Shown one piece after another: positions 1 to 5,562 of a stretch of DNA of 5,562 nt. Position 1 is the stretch's first letter, and every line of letters begins with the position of its first letter. Both the position numbers and the translations under genes were made by a program. This DNA is from Zetaproteobacteria bacterium (GTDB lineage Bacteria > Pseudomonadota > Zetaproteobacteria > Mariprofundales > Mariprofundaceae). The DNA lies in NCBI GenBank assembly GCA_021545665.1, contig JAJRTX010000279.1:1-5562 (forward strand). The letters are read 5' to 3'. The notes under the pieces are model-generated. The model was given only the letters and a program-made list of their open reading frames with translations, had not been told where the DNA came from and made no database searches.

Positions 1-456
1 AGCGTGTATCAGGACGATACGTGGCCAGACGAGCCGGAAAATGTCCAGCAGGAATATGAACGATTTGAAGCCTGTGAACAGGCAACGCGATTTACTTCAT
101 TGCAGCTAATGAACAGTACGCCGAATTTCTCAGACAGCGATTCAAGGGTCGCTTTGCTAACCCGTGATGGTGAAATGAGTTTAAGTGTTGTACCGGTGGT
201 AGGCACTGGAAAGAAGAAGACTTTGCTGGATGGCACTATGATTTCAGAGATTGATGAATGGGCATTGCTAGAGACTTTGAGCATGAACACCGTGCCAGTT
301 CCAGCGTCGTGGAAGCGAAAAGGGTTGCCGGAGGAAAGGGATGGAATTGTTTGGCTACCGATGGAGGCGCAATCAGACCAGAACTGGATTTATATGAATG
401 ATAAAATCGTGCTGTCCTATACGGTTAAACATGGATTGGAGAGGAAGGATCAATGA
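1..456 (+). CDS. cas3: Cas3 helicase-nuclease, C-terminal fragment (partial, 5' end outside window)
   Basis: The reading frame is open from the first base (AGC codon) and ends with TGA at 454-456, giving the last 151 residues of a longer protein. Cas3 is the HD nuclease and superfamily 2 helicase that Cascade recruits to degrade target DNA. The HD and helicase motifs would lie upstream and are not visible. What is seen fits the accessory C-terminal domain of type I-E Cas3: an acidic, Trp-containing start (DDTWPDEPENVQQEYERF), a central segment with LLTRDGEMSL, then VPVPASW, a WLPME strand and a terminal HGLERKDQ. The GTG at position 4 could be misread as the start of a separate gene, but it has no ribosome binding site inside the window and the frame continues to the left edge. 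The gene lies directly before casA, the normal I-E order, and overlaps it by ATGA. The family call rests on position and remembered C-terminal patterns, so it is slightly less secure than those of the Cascade genes. Confidence 0.88.
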   Translation, partial: SVYQDDTWPDEPENVQQEYERFEACEQATRFTSLQLMNSTPNFSDSDSRVALLTRDGEMSLSVVPVVGTGKKKTLLDGTMISEIDEWALLETLSMNTVPVPASWKRKGLPEERDGIVWLPMEAQSDQNWIYMNDKIVLSYTVKHGLERKDQ

Positions 457-1922
457 ATTTACTGACCGATAAGTGGATACCTGTTCAAATAGAAGGCAAG
501 CGGCAACTGGTTCGACTACAGGATGTATTGTGTGGAGAGCATGATTGGCAACTATCCCTTCCACGCGATGATATGGAGCTGGCATGTCTGCAATTGATGA
601 TTTGTTTGACGCAGGTGATATTTACACCGGAAAACACCAAGGCTCTGAAACACCGTATTCGCGAACCAATGTCTGAAGAAGAATATCAGGAAGGCATTAC
701 TGATTATTTAGACTGGTTCGATTTGAATCATCCTGACACGCCTTTTATGCAAGTCAGGGGAGTGAAGGCAGCAAAAGCAACACCCATTCAAAAATTGTTC
801 GTTGGCTTGCCTGAGGGCAACAATCATTGTTTTTTCAATGATGCCGGAGAACTCAAAGCCGTTGGCGAATCAGCCGCTGCGATTGCATTATTTAATCAGG
901 CCATGAATTGCCCAAGTATGGGCGGCGGTTTTAAAGGTGGCTTTCGCGGTAGTGCGCCAGTCACGACGTTGATTTATGGCCATAAGCTTCGGCAGAGAAT
1001 TTGGTTCAATGTGTTGCATGAAGAATCGCTGCGTTTATTGATGCCAAAATACGATGAACTGAAAGAAAATGACCAGCCAGTCTGGGTGGAACCAATTAAA
1101 ACGAAGTCCTCAATTACTGCCAGTAATATTGGATTGATGCGGGGGCTGTTTTGGCAGCCAGCACATATCGAACTGGTTTTCTCTGATGCAGGGCAGTGCG
1201 ACTTTTATGGCAGTGATGAGGATAGTTTGCTGACAGGCTTTAATAAGGAAAAATTTGTTTATGAGATTGTTGGCCAATGGGTACATCCGCATTCGCCTCG
1301 TTACTGGCAGTTAACAAAAGGGGTGAAGGAAGAGAAATATGTTTCCTTCACCACGACTGCACCAGCTTGGGCGCATTTAAGTCGATTTATTGTGGATAGA
1401 GAAGCAGAAAAAGAGGGCCAGCAACCAGCCGCTATTGTGTCTCAATATCGCCAGCTAACGAATGGTAAGCCTTTGAGTTTGATCGTCGGGGGTTATCGCA
1501 ATAAACAGGCCTCCATTTTACAACGGCGGCATGAATTGTTGGCATTGGCCGGGGGTTGGGAGAATAGCCTTGGTGATTTAAAAGGTATTGTTGAAACTGC
1601 AGTTCAAGTGAAGTCTGCACTGCGTGGAAAACTATATGGATTTGCAAAAGCATCGGGTGCAAATGCTATTCCTGATCAGGCGGAAACATTGTTTTATCAT
1701 AACTCAGAACATCTAATTCACGAAAGCCTGCGGCAAATGGATTGGCAAGAAGCGAAAAAGGCCAAAGAAAACCTTGTGAAGAAGTTAATTCAATTAAGCT
1801 GGCAGATATTTAGAGAAGTCACCAAGCCGTATCAACATGAACCCAAAATGATTTTAGCTATTTCTGTCGCAAAGAGAACACTGGGAAGAGAGTTTAAGAA
1901 AATTGATGGAGGGGTGATATGA
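453..1922 (+). CDS. casA: Cascade large subunit Cas8e (Cse1/CasA)
   Basis: This 489-residue protein, close to the roughly 500 residues of E. coli Cse1, is the Cascade subunit that reads the PAM, helps open target DNA and docks Cas3. It starts MNLLTDKWIPV and has SLPRDDMELA at 35-44, NHPDTPFMQ at 92-100, ALFNQA at 145-150, the glycine loop GGGF at 157-160, RGLFWQPAHIE at 230-240 and HPHSP at 278-282, all typical of the family. GGYRNKQAS at 346-354 matches the E. coli segment holding the glutamine wedge, so Gln352 should be the equivalent of E. coli Gln354. Lysines at 265 and 267 lie in the region of the lysine finger. The C-terminal part (about 370-489) corresponds to the helical bundle. The start ATG overlaps the cas3 stop (ATGA at 453-456), with a purine-rich AGGAAGG site at 442-448. 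The cysteine-rich segment CSCCGQ recalled from E. coli is replaced here by residues around Cys249 with no Cys pair. The identification is secure. Confidence 0.98.
   Translation: MNLLTDKWIPVQIEGKRQLVRLQDVLCGEHDWQLSLPRDDMELACLQLMICLTQVIFTPENTKALKHRIREPMSEEEYQEGITDYLDWFDLNHPDTPFMQVRGVKAAKATPIQKLFVGLPEGNNHCFFNDAGELKAVGESAAAIALFNQAMNCPSMGGGFKGGFRGSAPVTTLIYGHKLRQRIWFNVLHEESLRLLMPKYDELKENDQPVWVEPIKTKSSITASNIGLMRGLFWQPAHIELVFSDAGQCDFYGSDEDSLLTGFNKEKFVYEIVGQWVHPHSPRYWQLTKGVKEEKYVSFTTTAPAWAHLSRFIVDREAEKEGQQPAAIVSQYRQLTNGKPLSLIVGGYRNKQASILQRRHELLALAGGWENSLGDLKGIVETAVQVKSALRGKLYGFAKASGANAIPDQAETLFYHNSEHLIHESLRQMDWQEAKKAKENLVKKLIQLSWQIFREVTKPYQHEPKMILAISVAKRTLGREFKKIDGGVI
1908..1914 (+). promoter_or_regulatory. 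Shine-Dalgarno site for casB inside the casA 3' end
   Basis: GGAGGGG lies four bases before the casB ATG at 1919 and inside the last codons of casA. Together with the ATGA overlap it fixes the casB start and suggests coupled translation of the two subunits. Confidence 0.7.
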
Positions 1923-2338
1923 GTTTTGATTTTATCGCAGTTGTCGAGCGATTCGATAAGTTGGGCAATGGCCCGCGAGCTGAGTTGCGACGATGTGTAA
2001 CCCCCGATGATGTGGCGATGGTGCCAGCATTTTATCGCTTGTTTTTCGGTGAGACAGATGCTCGCCATCGACGAGTCGCTTTTTTTCTACCGTACGTTAA
2101 ACAGTCTGTGAATAGCGATTCACTGGGCATGCAGTTGGCCAAAGGGAAGATTAGTGAGCAACGACTATTCCAGGTGCTGCGTTCGGAATCACCCAATGAT
2201 CTCATTCAGCTCCGCCGTTTGGTACAGCAGGTGGAACCGAAGCTGGACTGGGCAGCGTTCGGGAAGCAGTTATTCTTTTGGAATGATGCTCAAAAACGGC
2301 ACATCCTCGAACATTTTTTCATGAATCAATCAAAGTAA
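1919..2338 (+). CDS. casB: Cascade small subunit Cas11 (Cse2/CasB)
   Basis: This 139-residue protein is the small subunit, present in two copies in E. coli Cascade, that forms the belly of the complex and stabilises the crRNA-DNA hybrid and the displaced strand. Recognisable blocks are the LGNGPRAELRRC segment at 15-26, VPAFYRLF at 35-42, ISEQRLFQVLRSE at 78-90, LIQLRRLV at 95-102 and LDWAAF at 109-114. They match the helices of E. coli CasB in order. The protein is about 20 residues shorter than the 160-residue E. coli form. Alignment by eye places most of the loss in the middle, where the stretch between the FFLPYV helix (55-60) and SLGMQLAKG (68-76) is shortened, so both ends look intact. 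It is rich in Arg and Lys, as expected for a nucleic-acid-contacting subunit. It overlaps casA by ATGA and is followed by a 15-base gap before cas7. Confidence 0.96.
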   Translation: MSFDFIAVVERFDKLGNGPRAELRRCVTPDDVAMVPAFYRLFFGETDARHRRVAFFLPYVKQSVNSDSLGMQLAKGKISEQRLFQVLRSESPNDLIQLRRLVQQVEPKLDWAAFGKQLFFWNDAQKRHILEHFFMNQSK

Positions 2339-2341
2339 ATA

Positions 2342-2347
2342 AAGGAG
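2342..2347 (+). promoter_or_regulatory. Strong Shine-Dalgarno site for cas7
   Basis: AAGGAG is followed by six bases and the ATG at 2354. It sits in the 15-base gap after the casB stop, the only true intergenic gap in the window, so cas7 can be initiated independently rather than only by coupling. Confidence 0.8.
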
Positions 2348-2353
2348 ATAACC

Positions 2354-3487
2354 ATGAGCAAAAACTATATCAATTTTCACATCCTAATTTCCCACAGCCC
2401 ATCATGTTTGAATCGTGATGATATGAATATGCAAAAATCCGCCATTTTCGGTGGTGTGCGCCGCGTACGTATTTCCAGTCAGAGTTTGAAACGTGCTATG
2501 CGTAAAAGTGATTACTATGAGGCAAGTATTGGGCAATCATCTGATCGCACCCGTGAACTGGGAAAGATTAAAGCCAAGTATGTTTTAGCTTTGAAGGATA
2601 GGTTTAGTGAAAGGCAGGTGACTCAAGCAGTTGAATGGATTTCAGGCAAAGATGGGATTGTAGATGATACGCAAGCTGACGCTGTTGCCCCATGGGCTGT
2701 AGAGGAAGTTGCCCATTTTTGCCAGTCTATTGTAGATGCTGGTGAGGATGCGGATAAAAAGAAACTAGAGAAACAAATCATCAAAAATTCTGTGCCTTTT
2801 AAGGCGGCTTTGGCAAAAACGATAGATATTGCTCTCTCAGGACGGATGGCAACTTCTGGTTTGATGACCCACCTCGGTGTCGATGGCGCCCTTGCGGTGG
2901 CGCATGCAATCACTACCCATGCTGTGGATGCGGATATCGACTGGTTTACTGCCATGGATGATCTGGTTAGTGACGCGGGCGATGTAGGTGCCGGGCATTT
3001 GAATACACAGGAATTCAGTTCCGGGGTGTTTTATCGTTATGCCAGTCTGAATCTCAAACAGCTTCAGGTGAATCTTGGCTTGTTGGCTGATATGAAGTCA
3101 GAAGAGACAGCAGAGAGTCGTAAGATTGCATTGGAAATCGCCAAACATGTGTTGCATCTAATGGCCACCGTTGTTCCTTCGGCCAAGCAACAGAGTTTTG
3201 CGGCACATAATCTGGCCGATTATGCTTTGGTATCATTCAGCGATATGCCTGTCTCACTGGCCAATGCATTTGAAAAACCAGTCACCTCAAAAGATGGATT
3301 TCTTGCAGCATCGGTTGAAAATCTGGGACACTACTGGAGTGCTGTGCATCAAGGTTATGGATTGAATGAACAGGTGGGGTTGTTTTGTCTGGGTTCGCAT
3401 GACGCATTGAATGGCAGTCAGCCTTTTGATTCATTAAGTAAACTGGAAACATGGATTGAGACTGATGCCGGAGCAGGCGAGGCATGA
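2354..3487 (+). CDS. cas7: Cascade backbone subunit Cas7e (Cse4/CasC)
   Basis: This 377-residue protein (E. coli CasC is about 363) is the backbone subunit, present in six copies in E. coli Cascade, that wraps the crRNA spacer and kinks it at regular intervals. The N-terminus is nearly identical to the E. coli protein as remembered: ISHSPSCLNRDDMNMQK at 12-28, then IFGGVRRVRISSQSLKRAMR at 31-50, the family's most conserved RNA-binding block. Later landmarks are IALSGRMATSG at 159-169, HAITTH at 184-189, DIDWFTAMDDL at 194-204, LNTQEFSSGVFYRYA at 216-230 and FSDMPVSLANAFEKPV at 295-310. A short extra acidic stretch around residues 244-256 (ADMKSEETAESRK) accounts for some of the added length and probably forms a loop. 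The start is fixed by the AAGGAG site six bases upstream. The stop overlaps the cas5 start by ATGA. All conserved blocks are uninterrupted, so the gene appears functional. Confidence 0.98.
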   Translation: MSKNYINFHILISHSPSCLNRDDMNMQKSAIFGGVRRVRISSQSLKRAMRKSDYYEASIGQSSDRTRELGKIKAKYVLALKDRFSERQVTQAVEWISGKDGIVDDTQADAVAPWAVEEVAHFCQSIVDAGEDADKKKLEKQIIKNSVPFKAALAKTIDIALSGRMATSGLMTHLGVDGALAVAHAITTHAVDADIDWFTAMDDLVSDAGDVGAGHLNTQEFSSGVFYRYASLNLKQLQVNLGLLADMKSEETAESRKIALEIAKHVLHLMATVVPSAKQQSFAAHNLADYALVSFSDMPVSLANAFEKPVTSKDGFLAASVENLGHYWSAVHQGYGLNEQVGLFCLGSHDALNGSQPFDSLSKLETWIETDAGAGEA

Positions 3488-4125
3488 ACCGGTACCTTGC
3501 CATTAAACTCGATGGCGTGATGCAAGCCTGGGGTGGGCATACCTATGAGGATTTGCGCCATAGTGAATTGATTCCGACGCGTAGTGCCGTGCTTGGCATG
3601 CTGGCTGCATGTTTAGGTATCGAACGTGGCCATGTTGCGGAATTGGAGTCGCTTTCTGCATCTGTTCGCATGGCTGTTCGTCTGGATAGCAAAGCACAGC
3701 GAATCATGGATTTTCATACAGTTCTGGATGCACGCAAAGTGGATGGCAAAGCCAACCCGAATCCAGTTGTTTCCAAAAGAGAATACCTGTGTGATGCAAA
3801 ATATACTGTTCTGATTCAGTCGGCGCCTGAAGCTGATTATTCACTTGAATCAATCGAGCAAGCCATCAAGCAGCCAGTTTACACACCCTTCCTTGGGCGA
3901 CGATCATGTTTGTTATCCCGTCCATTATTTGATTCAGTGCTTTCAGCGATTGATTTCAAACAGGCATTTGCGTTGTGTGAACCAACAGGGGGCGTAATTT
4001 ACAGTGAAGAAAAGCTGCATAAGGATGATGCTTTGTGGCGCATGCGTGATGAGCCGGTGTATGCACGAAAAAGACAGTTTGCTACGCGTTCGCTCTATAT
4101 TCATGCGGCGGGCAAGGAGGGGTGA
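3484..4125 (+). CDS. cas5: Cascade subunit Cas5e (CasD)
   Basis: This 213-residue protein (E. coli CasD is about 224) is the Cas5-type RAMP protein that binds the 5' handle of the crRNA and caps the Cas7 filament next to Cas8e. It opens with a typical first RAMP strand, YLAIKLDGVMQAWG at 4-17. PTRSAVLGMLAACLGIERG follows at 31-49, the family hallmark helix. DFHTVLDAR at 76-84, REYLCDAKYTVL at 99-110, YTPFLGRRSCLLSRPLF at 133-149, GGVIYSEE at 169-176 and RQFATRS at 197-203 then appear in the order seen in E. coli CasD. The type I-E form is not the crRNA endonuclease; that role belongs to Cas6e. The ATG overlaps the cas7 stop (ATGA at 3484-3487), with a weak GGAG at 3470-3473, consistent with translational coupling. 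The stop codon shares one base with the cas6e ATG. Confidence 0.97.
   Translation: MNRYLAIKLDGVMQAWGGHTYEDLRHSELIPTRSAVLGMLAACLGIERGHVAELESLSASVRMAVRLDSKAQRIMDFHTVLDARKVDGKANPNPVVSKREYLCDAKYTVLIQSAPEADYSLESIEQAIKQPVYTPFLGRRSCLLSRPLFDSVLSAIDFKQAFALCEPTGGVIYSEEKLHKDDALWRMRDEPVYARKRQFATRSLYIHAAGKEG
4114..4120 (+). promoter_or_regulatory. Shine-Dalgarno site deciding the cas6e start
   Basis: AAGGAGG, inside the last codons of cas5, ends four bases before ATG 4125 but only one base before GTG 4122. The spacing favours ATG 4125 as the cas6e start, which also gives the N-terminus MYLSR seen in relatives. Confidence 0.75.
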
Positions 4126-4727
4126 TGTATTTAAGCAGAGTATTTCTCCAGCCAGGAAAATTGAACAATGCTTATGAGTGGCATCGTGCATTATGGTCGC
4201 TTTTTCCTGATGTGGAACGAGGTTCAGTGTCACCATTTCTGTATCATATGGAGTCAATCAATCTGGCAACTGGTGCTCAAGTATTGATGCAATCTTCGAT
4301 TGAACCTGTTGCTGATTCAGTGCTTGCGAGGGTTTTAGCCACAAAGCCTTTTCCCGCCAGCTTTCAAGTAGGCCAGCGGTTGGCTTTCCAACTTTTGGCA
4401 AATCCAACCCGGTGCATTTCGGATAAACAGGACAAGGCGAATAAAAAAAACCATGGGAAGTGCAGAGTTCCATTGATTAAAGAAGAAGAGCAATCCTCGT
4501 GGCTGCAACGAAAGTTCGCCGGGGCTGTGAGTCTGGAAACATTTCACATCACGAATCATGCGCCCCTTTATTTTCGCAAAGGGAATCGAGCGGGCAAGGT
4601 TGTGCCTGTCTTGTTTGAAGGAACCTTTGAAATTCGTGATGCTGAAAGGGTGGCCGAAATATGGGAAAGCGGTATTGGCCCGGCAAAAGCCTTCGGCTGC
4701 GGCCTGCTTATGGTTCGAAGAGCGTGA
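4125..4727 (+). CDS. cas6e: CRISPR pre-crRNA endoribonuclease Cas6e (CasE)
   Basis: This 200-residue protein, essentially the length of E. coli CasE, cuts pre-crRNA at the base of the repeat hairpin and stays bound to the 3' end of the mature crRNA. The N-terminus MYLSRVFL lacks any extension. His20 within YEWHRALWSLFPD (17-29) sits at the place of the E. coli catalytic-region His20. The conserved NPTRCISD at 93-100 is followed by a basic hairpin (101-115, rich in Lys) that matches the RNA-binding hairpin of the family, then RVPLIKEEEQSSWLQRK at 114-130. FEGTFEI at 164-170 and the glycine-rich loop GIGPAKAFGCGLL at 183-195 close the second RAMP fold. An upstream in-frame GTG at 4122 would add one residue, but ribosome binding site spacing and family N-termini favour the ATG. 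The stop at 4725-4727 overlaps the next gene's ATG by one base, and that gene is not cas1. Confidence 0.97.
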   Translation: MYLSRVFLQPGKLNNAYEWHRALWSLFPDVERGSVSPFLYHMESINLATGAQVLMQSSIEPVADSVLARVLATKPFPASFQVGQRLAFQLLANPTRCISDKQDKANKKNHGKCRVPLIKEEEQSSWLQRKFAGAVSLETFHITNHAPLYFRKGNRAGKVVPVLFEGTFEIRDAERVAEIWESGIGPAKAFGCGLLMVRRA

Positions 4728-5562
4728 TGCTGGAAAAGCCCACAGGCGAGGTGCTGGTTTATCAGGCCGAAGACGGGCAGATCAAGGTAGATGTCCGGCT
4801 GGAGGATGAAACGGTTTGGCTGACGCAAGCCATGATGGCTGATCTTTTCCAAACTACCGTGCCCAATATCAGCATGCACATGCGTAATATCTATGGGGAG
4901 GGTGAATTAGCTTCGGAGGCAACTGTTAAGAAATTCTTAACAGTTCGACGTGAAGGTGATCGGCAGGTGAAACGCGAACTGGAACACTACAACCTGGACA
5001 TGATTATTTCGGTCGGTTATCGGGTGAAAAGTGTTGTGGCCACTCGCTTTCGTATCTGGGCGACAGAACGCTTAAAAGAGTACATCGTCAAAGGTTTTAC
5101 TATGGATGATACTCGCTTGAAGGAGCCTGGGAACAGCCGCTATTTTGAAGAGTTACTGGCTCGCATCCGGGATATCCGGTCATCTGAGAAGGTGTTTTGG
5201 CGCAAGGTGCTCGATATTTACGCGACCAGCATTGATTATGACCCCGGCAGTGAACAATCCCGTCTGTTATTTCAGCAGGTTCAAAACAAGATGCACTGGG
5301 CGGCGCATGGGCATACGGCAGCGGAAATCATTTATGCACGGGCTGATGCTGGTCAGCGTAATATGGGTATCACTAATTATCCGGGTAACAAACTGCTGAA
5401 GCGCGATGTTGAAATAGCCAAAAACTATCTGAATGAAGATGAACTGAATGTACTGAACCGCATCGTAACGGCTTATCTGGAAATGGCGGAGTTGCAGGCG
5501 TTGAACCAAATACCCATGACTATGCAGGACTGGATTGATCGTTTACACCAGTTTCTCACCAT
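4727..5562 (+). CDS. rhuM: RhuM-family protein (partial, 3' end outside window)
   Basis: The frame is open from ATG 4727 to the right edge without a stop, giving 278 residues. RhuM proteins are usually about 330 residues or more, so roughly the last fifth is missing. The family is named after RhuM of Salmonella pathogenicity island 3, and its molecular function is not established. Landmarks are GEVLVYQAEDGQIKVDVRLE at 7-26, VWLTQAMMADLFQTTVPNIS at 30-49 (looks like a helix-turn-helix DNA-binding segment), EGELASEATVKKFLTVRREG at 58-77, LDMIISVGYRVKS at 90-102, FRIWATERLKEYIVKGFTMDD at 108-128, DIYATSIDYDP at 163-173, NKMHWAAHGHTAAEII at 187-202 and KNYLNEDELNVLNRIV at 232-247. I see no signal peptide or membrane segment, so it is probably cytoplasmic. 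The start overlaps the cas6e stop as TGATG. An in-frame GTG at 4724 is an alternative. There is only a weak purine run upstream (GAAGAG), so translation probably depends on coupling from cas6e. A 25-base palindrome lies inside the gene. Confidence 0.93.
   Translation, partial: MLEKPTGEVLVYQAEDGQIKVDVRLEDETVWLTQAMMADLFQTTVPNISMHMRNIYGEGELASEATVKKFLTVRREGDRQVKRELEHYNLDMIISVGYRVKSVVATRFRIWATERLKEYIVKGFTMDDTRLKEPGNSRYFEELLARIRDIRSSEKVFWRKVLDIYATSIDYDPGSEQSRLLFQQVQNKMHWAAHGHTAAEIIYARADAGQRNMGITNYPGNKLLKRDVEIAKNYLNEDELNVLNRIVTAYLEMAELQALNQIPMTMQDWIDRLHQFLT
4921..4945. repeat. Perfect 25-base palindrome inside rhuM
   Basis: Left arm AACTGTTAAGAA (4921-4932), one central A (4933), right arm TTCTTAACAGTT (4934-4945). 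The arms are exact reverse complements and the symmetry stops at both ends (C opposite C). It spans codons 65-73 of rhuM (A-T-V-K-K-F-L-T-V). It could be an operator-like site or an mRNA hairpin with a 3-5 base loop. There is no following T run, so it is not a classical intrinsic terminator. Its function is unknown and codon coincidence is possible. Confidence 0.85.

Noticed and set aside
4..456. A free-standing 150-residue gene starting at GTG 4
   Set aside because: The frame is open to the left edge, no ribosome binding site is visible, and content and position fit the C-terminus of cas3 just before casA.
4122..4127. GTG 4122 as the cas6e start, giving a protein beginning MMYLSR
   Set aside because: The AAGGAGG site ends one base before it, too close for initiation, while ATG 4125 has workable spacing and matches the family N-terminus.
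4443..4451. A run of eight A followed by C in cas6e, containing A-AAA-AAC in the slippery frame
   Set aside because: A -1 shift would meet a stop after about ten codons and cut off the essential C-terminal fold; the uninterrupted frame gives a full-length Cas6e. It is at most a mutation-prone tract.
4558..4809. Overlapping + strand open frame across the cas6e-rhuM junction
   Set aside because: It lies out of frame over the conserved C-terminus of Cas6e and the N-terminus of RhuM, and its translation shows no recognisable motif.
4568..4879. Minus-strand open frame opposite the cas6e-rhuM junction, considered as an antisense gene
   Set aside because: No clear ribosome binding site or family pattern; it is explained as the complement of two well-supported genes. 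Other minus-strand frames across the window were rejected for the same reason.
4921..4960. The rhuM palindrome as an intrinsic terminator
   Set aside because: The stem is AT-rich and no T run follows, and the reading frame continues through it for at least another 200 codons.
5145..5399. Small + strand open frame inside rhuM
   Set aside because: It is out of frame with highly conserved RhuM segments and its translation has no convincing domain.
1..5562. CRISPR repeats, leader, tRNA, insertion sequence ends or attachment sites
   Set aside because: I looked for regularly spaced repeats, the GC-rich I-E hairpin repeat, and terminal inverted repeats near the rhuM start, and saw none. The window is almost entirely coding.

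Overview
This window carries the 3' part of a type I-E CRISPR-Cas operon, all on the + strand, running straight into a RhuM-family gene that is cut off by the right edge. The Cas proteins align by eye almost without gaps to the Escherichia coli Cascade proteins as I remember them. GC content is moderate and Shine-Dalgarno sites are classical. A gammaproteobacterial host is the best guess, but I cannot name a genus and horizontal transfer of the cassette is possible.

Layout: the C-terminal end of cas3 (1-456, start outside the window), cas8e/casA (453-1922), cas11/cse2/casB (1919-2338), cas7e/casC (2354-3487), cas5e/casD (3484-4125), cas6e/casE (4125-4727), and a rhuM-like gene (4727 to beyond 5562). 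Coding density is almost total. Every junction overlaps by 1 or 4 bases except casB-cas7, which has a 15-base gap with a strong ribosome binding site. No internal terminator or promoter was seen and no stretch above 300 bases lacks a gene. No CRISPR repeat array is present in the window.

How the genes work together: Cas6e cuts the CRISPR transcript and stays on the 3' hairpin of the crRNA. Cas7e forms the backbone along the spacer, Cas5e caps the 5' handle, Cas11 forms the belly, and Cas8e recognises the PAM and target DNA. Cas3 is then recruited to nick and degrade the target. All five Cascade subunits look intact.

The notable departure is at the 3' end. In the canonical E. coli-type order cas1 and cas2 follow cas6e, but here the next gene is a RhuM-family protein whose start codon overlaps the cas6e stop codon (TGATG). 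That makes it a probable co-translated member of the operon. The rhuM reading frame also contains a perfect 25-base palindrome (two 12-base arms). Whether cas1-cas2 lie downstream of rhuM cannot be seen here.
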